Assembly: GCF_021234875.1 (NCBI RefSeq)
Contig: NZ_JAJQVM010000041.1
Coordinates: forward strand, 1 to 38,222
Direction: 5' to 3'
Length of the DNA: 38,222 bases
From: Marinibactrum halimedae
GTDB taxonomy: Bacteria > Pseudomonadota > Gammaproteobacteria > Pseudomonadales > Cellvibrionaceae
A model generated the notes under the pieces. That model did not search any database and had not been told where the DNA came from. It worked only from the letters and a program-made list of their open reading frames with translations. The translations under genes were made by a program, and so were the position numbers. This document shows positions 36,557 to 38,222 of this stretch, in pieces; the stretch's first letter is position 1, and every line of letters starts with the position of its first letter.

Positions 36557-36907
36557 TTAAATATTACGTCTAACAGATTGCTTGGCTTGGTATTTTAAGA
36601 TTAATCCTTCCAAGACGGCTTGCGCGACTTTTTTATCTTCATCTTCAAATTTACTGATCGTCTCAAACTGAAAACGCAACGTATCGTCATTAGAACTTGG
36701 GCCGCGTTCATCCTCATCAAAAATTAGCATATCTGCACTAACGCCCAGAGTGATAGCCAATTTACGAATCACCTCTAGTGTTGGCTGGCTATCTCCAGCT
36801 TCGTAACGATTAATCTGGGTGATATGAACTTCAACAGCATTGGCTAACGCCTGTTGTGTAAGCCCTTTGTCTTTACGTAAAGCTGTTAAGCGTTTAGGAA
36901 AGCTCAT
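36557..36907 (-). CDS. XRE-family transcriptional regulator
   Basis: From ATG at 36907 a 116-aa protein. The N-terminal Cro/CI-type helix-turn-helix reads FPKRLTALRKDKGLTQQALANAVEVHITQINRYEAGDSQPTLEVIRKLA, with the recognition helix around VHITQINRYE. A short helical C-terminal part (residues about 75-116) may dimerise. An in-frame ATG two codons up and a GTG at 36937 are alternatives; the ATG at 36907 gives the usual MSF.KRL start. It is divergent from the primase, and the shared gap has divergent promoters with an inverted repeat across them, so it probably represses both itself and the primase. Confidence 0.88.
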   Translation of the reverse strand: MSFPKRLTALRKDKGLTQQALANAVEVHITQINRYEAGDSQPTLEVIRKLAITLGVSADMLIFDEDERGPSSNDDTLRFQFETISKFEDEDKKVAQAVLEGLILKYQAKQSVRRNI

Positions 36908-36951
36908 AGTCATTAACTCAATGGTCTGTGGAAACACGACTATAAACCCCC

Positions 36952-37006
36952 TTGCATATCGGCTATTTGATATTTAGAGTATATGCAAATTACAATTTAG
37001 CGTAAA
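36952..37006. promoter_or_regulatory. Divergent promoters with an inverted repeat between XRE and primase
   Basis: Minus strand: -35 TTTACG (37001-37006), 17-bp spacer, -10 TATACT (36978-36983) for the XRE gene. Plus strand: -35 TTGATA (36967-36972), 18-bp spacer, -10 TACAAT (36991-36996) for the primase. Perfect 8-bp inverted repeats TTGCATAT (36952-36959) and ATATGCAA (36981-36988) overlap the XRE -10 and lie within or next to the primase promoter. They are a likely XRE operator pair. A TTGACA at 37013-37018 has no matching -10. Confidence 0.6.
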
Positions 37007-37042
37007 TGCGTATTGACAGGTTTTTAGGGTAACGGGGGCAAA

Positions 37043-38222
37043 ATGGCCAGAATCGCTGAAGAAGTGATCAATAAAATAAAAAGCGACATCTCACTGGTTC
37101 GCCTCGCCGAAAGCCAAGGCTTTAAGCTGGTGAAGCAGGGCAAAGACTATGCGGTGTGTTGCCCGTTCCATGAGGAAAAAACCCCGTCGTGCATCATCAG
37201 CCCAGAATCGAATTTATTTAACTGCTTCGGCTGTGGGGCCGGAGGTTCGGTGATTGACTGGGTGATGAAAACCCAAAGCGTTAGCTTCCGCTTTGCCTGC
37301 GAGATGTTGCAAAAAGACTTGGGCGTGATCGCAGAAAACAGTACGAGCGCAAGAATAAAAAACACCAAAACGAAATTAGCGGCGCCGTTATCGGCGGATG
37401 CGGATAGCCAAACCGCCTTGCGTCAGGTCATCGATTTTTACCACGACACCTTTAAACAATCCCCGGAAGCGCAAGACTATTTACGCCAACGTGGGTTAGA
37501 GAGTGCGGAATTAATCGAGCACTTTAAACTCGGCTTTGCCAATCGCACTCTGGGGTATCACCTGCCCGAAAAAAACCGCAAAGCCGGAAAGGAGTTGCGC
37601 GGTAAACTTCAAGAGATCGGCATCTTACGAGAAAGCGGCCACGAGCATTTTAATGGTTCGTTGGTGGTGCCGGTGTTCGATGAAAATGAGGTAATTACCG
37701 AAGTTTACGGCAGAAAATTACTCGACAACTTGCGTAAAGGCACACCCAAGCACACCTATTTACCGGGGCCACACGACGGCGTCTTTAACGAAAAAGCCCT
37801 GAAAAACCAGAGTGAAATCATTCTCTGTGAATCGTTAATCGATGCGATGACCTTCTGGGTTCATGGCTTTAGAAATGTGACGGCCAGCTACGGCACACAG
37901 GGTTTTACCGCTTCCCATTTAGCCGCCTTTAAACGTCACGGAATTAAACGAGTCTTGATTGCTTACGACCGCGACGACCCCGGCAACACCGCCGCCGACA
38001 AACACGCCGCGATGATGCAAGCCGAAGGCATCGACTGTTTTAGAATCTTGTTTCCCCAAGGCATGGACGCCAATTCTTACGCGCTTCAAGTGACACCAGC
38101 TCGCAAGAGTTTAGAGTTGGTGATCAGAAAAGCGGAATGGTTGGGCAACGGAAAACCACCGGAAATTACGACAGAAATGGCGGTGGAGGTCACGGAAGAA
38201 CATTCTCACTCGGCATTTATCG
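37043..38222 (+). CDS. CHC2 zinc-finger/Toprim DNA primase, 3' part outside the window
   Basis: The open frame begins at ATG 37043 (GGGGG just upstream) and is still open at the right edge after about 393 residues. The N-terminal zinc-binding domain has CPFHEEKTPSC and NCFGCGAGG with Cys40, His43, Cys61 and Cys64. A primase-type catalytic core follows with a Toprim domain: LCESLIDAMTFW with Glu263 and IAYDRDDPGN with Asp309 and Asp311. It makes RNA or DNA primers, or is a related replication protein. It resembles DnaG-like primases carried by phages, plasmids and integrative elements rather than a chromosomal dnaG, given its neighbours. Whether a helicase domain follows cannot be seen. Confidence 0.9.
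   Translation, partial: MARIAEEVINKIKSDISLVRLAESQGFKLVKQGKDYAVCCPFHEEKTPSCIISPESNLFNCFGCGAGGSVIDWVMKTQSVSFRFACEMLQKDLGVIAENSTSARIKNTKTKLAAPLSADADSQTALRQVIDFYHDTFKQSPEAQDYLRQRGLESAELIEHFKLGFANRTLGYHLPEKNRKAGKELRGKLQEIGILRESGHEHFNGSLVVPVFDENEVITEVYGRKLLDNLRKGTPKHTYLPGPHDGVFNEKALKNQSEIILCESLIDAMTFWVHGFRNVTASYGTQGFTASHLAAFKRHGIKRVLIAYDRDDPGNTAADKHAAMMQAEGIDCFRILFPQGMDANSYALQVTPARKSLELVIRKAEWLGNGKPPEITTEMAVEVTEEHSHSAFI

Overview
The window looks like chromosome of a marine-type gammaproteobacterium of the Oceanospirillales/Pseudomonadales sort. Pointers are a Pseudomonas-like GltX N-terminus, a fadB-fadA operon, and a complete zwf-pgl-edd-eda Entner-Doudoroff operon beside hexR and gapA. GC content is moderate in the core and drops in the accessory parts. 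This placement is inferred from protein resemblance alone.

Layout. Positions 1-48 hold the first codons of a probable IS66-type accessory transposition gene running off the left edge. Positions 194-2576 hold three minus-strand genes for exported or membrane-anchored proteins of unknown function, with a LacI-type palindrome upstream of the first. Positions 2838-7678 hold gltX, a chemoreceptor, a DUF3392 membrane protein and a family 3 solute-binding-like protein. A 943-bp gap precedes fadB-fadA (8622-12012). Next come a YjbR-like protein, a GLUG-repeat exported protein, a membrane diguanylate cyclase, recQ (to 18906) and a methyltransferase.

Positions 19953-28127 form a central-carbon block: mgsA and gapA on the minus strand, hexR on the minus strand, then zwf-pgl-edd-eda on the plus strand. 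A perfect 17-bp HexR-type palindrome lies upstream of gapA, and three more HexR-like boxes lie in the hexR-zwf gap. The regulator therefore probably coordinates itself, GAPDH and the Entner-Doudoroff pathway. mgsA behind gapA adds the methylglyoxal route at the same triose-phosphate node. A HAD phosphatase and an HDOD protein follow.

From about 30239 the window is accessory. It carries a 28-codon hydrophobic small ORF and an RHS protein split into two adjacent reading frames, each with its own Sec signal. An RHS C-terminal tip of unknown function follows, with an overlapping small membrane protein that is a candidate immunity partner. Then come about 650 bp of GC-rich, hairpin-dense non-coding DNA, a 78-aa orphan, an XRE regulator and a divergent CHC2/Toprim primase cut by the right edge. 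The last three suggest the edge of an integrative or phage-like element.

A recurring oddity is short tandem arrays with 12-18 bp units of unrelated sequence. They occur in many intergenic gaps and twice inside coding sequence. The two most interesting items are the split RHS pair with its candidate toxin/immunity end, and the 16-bp array between the HexR boxes and zwf.
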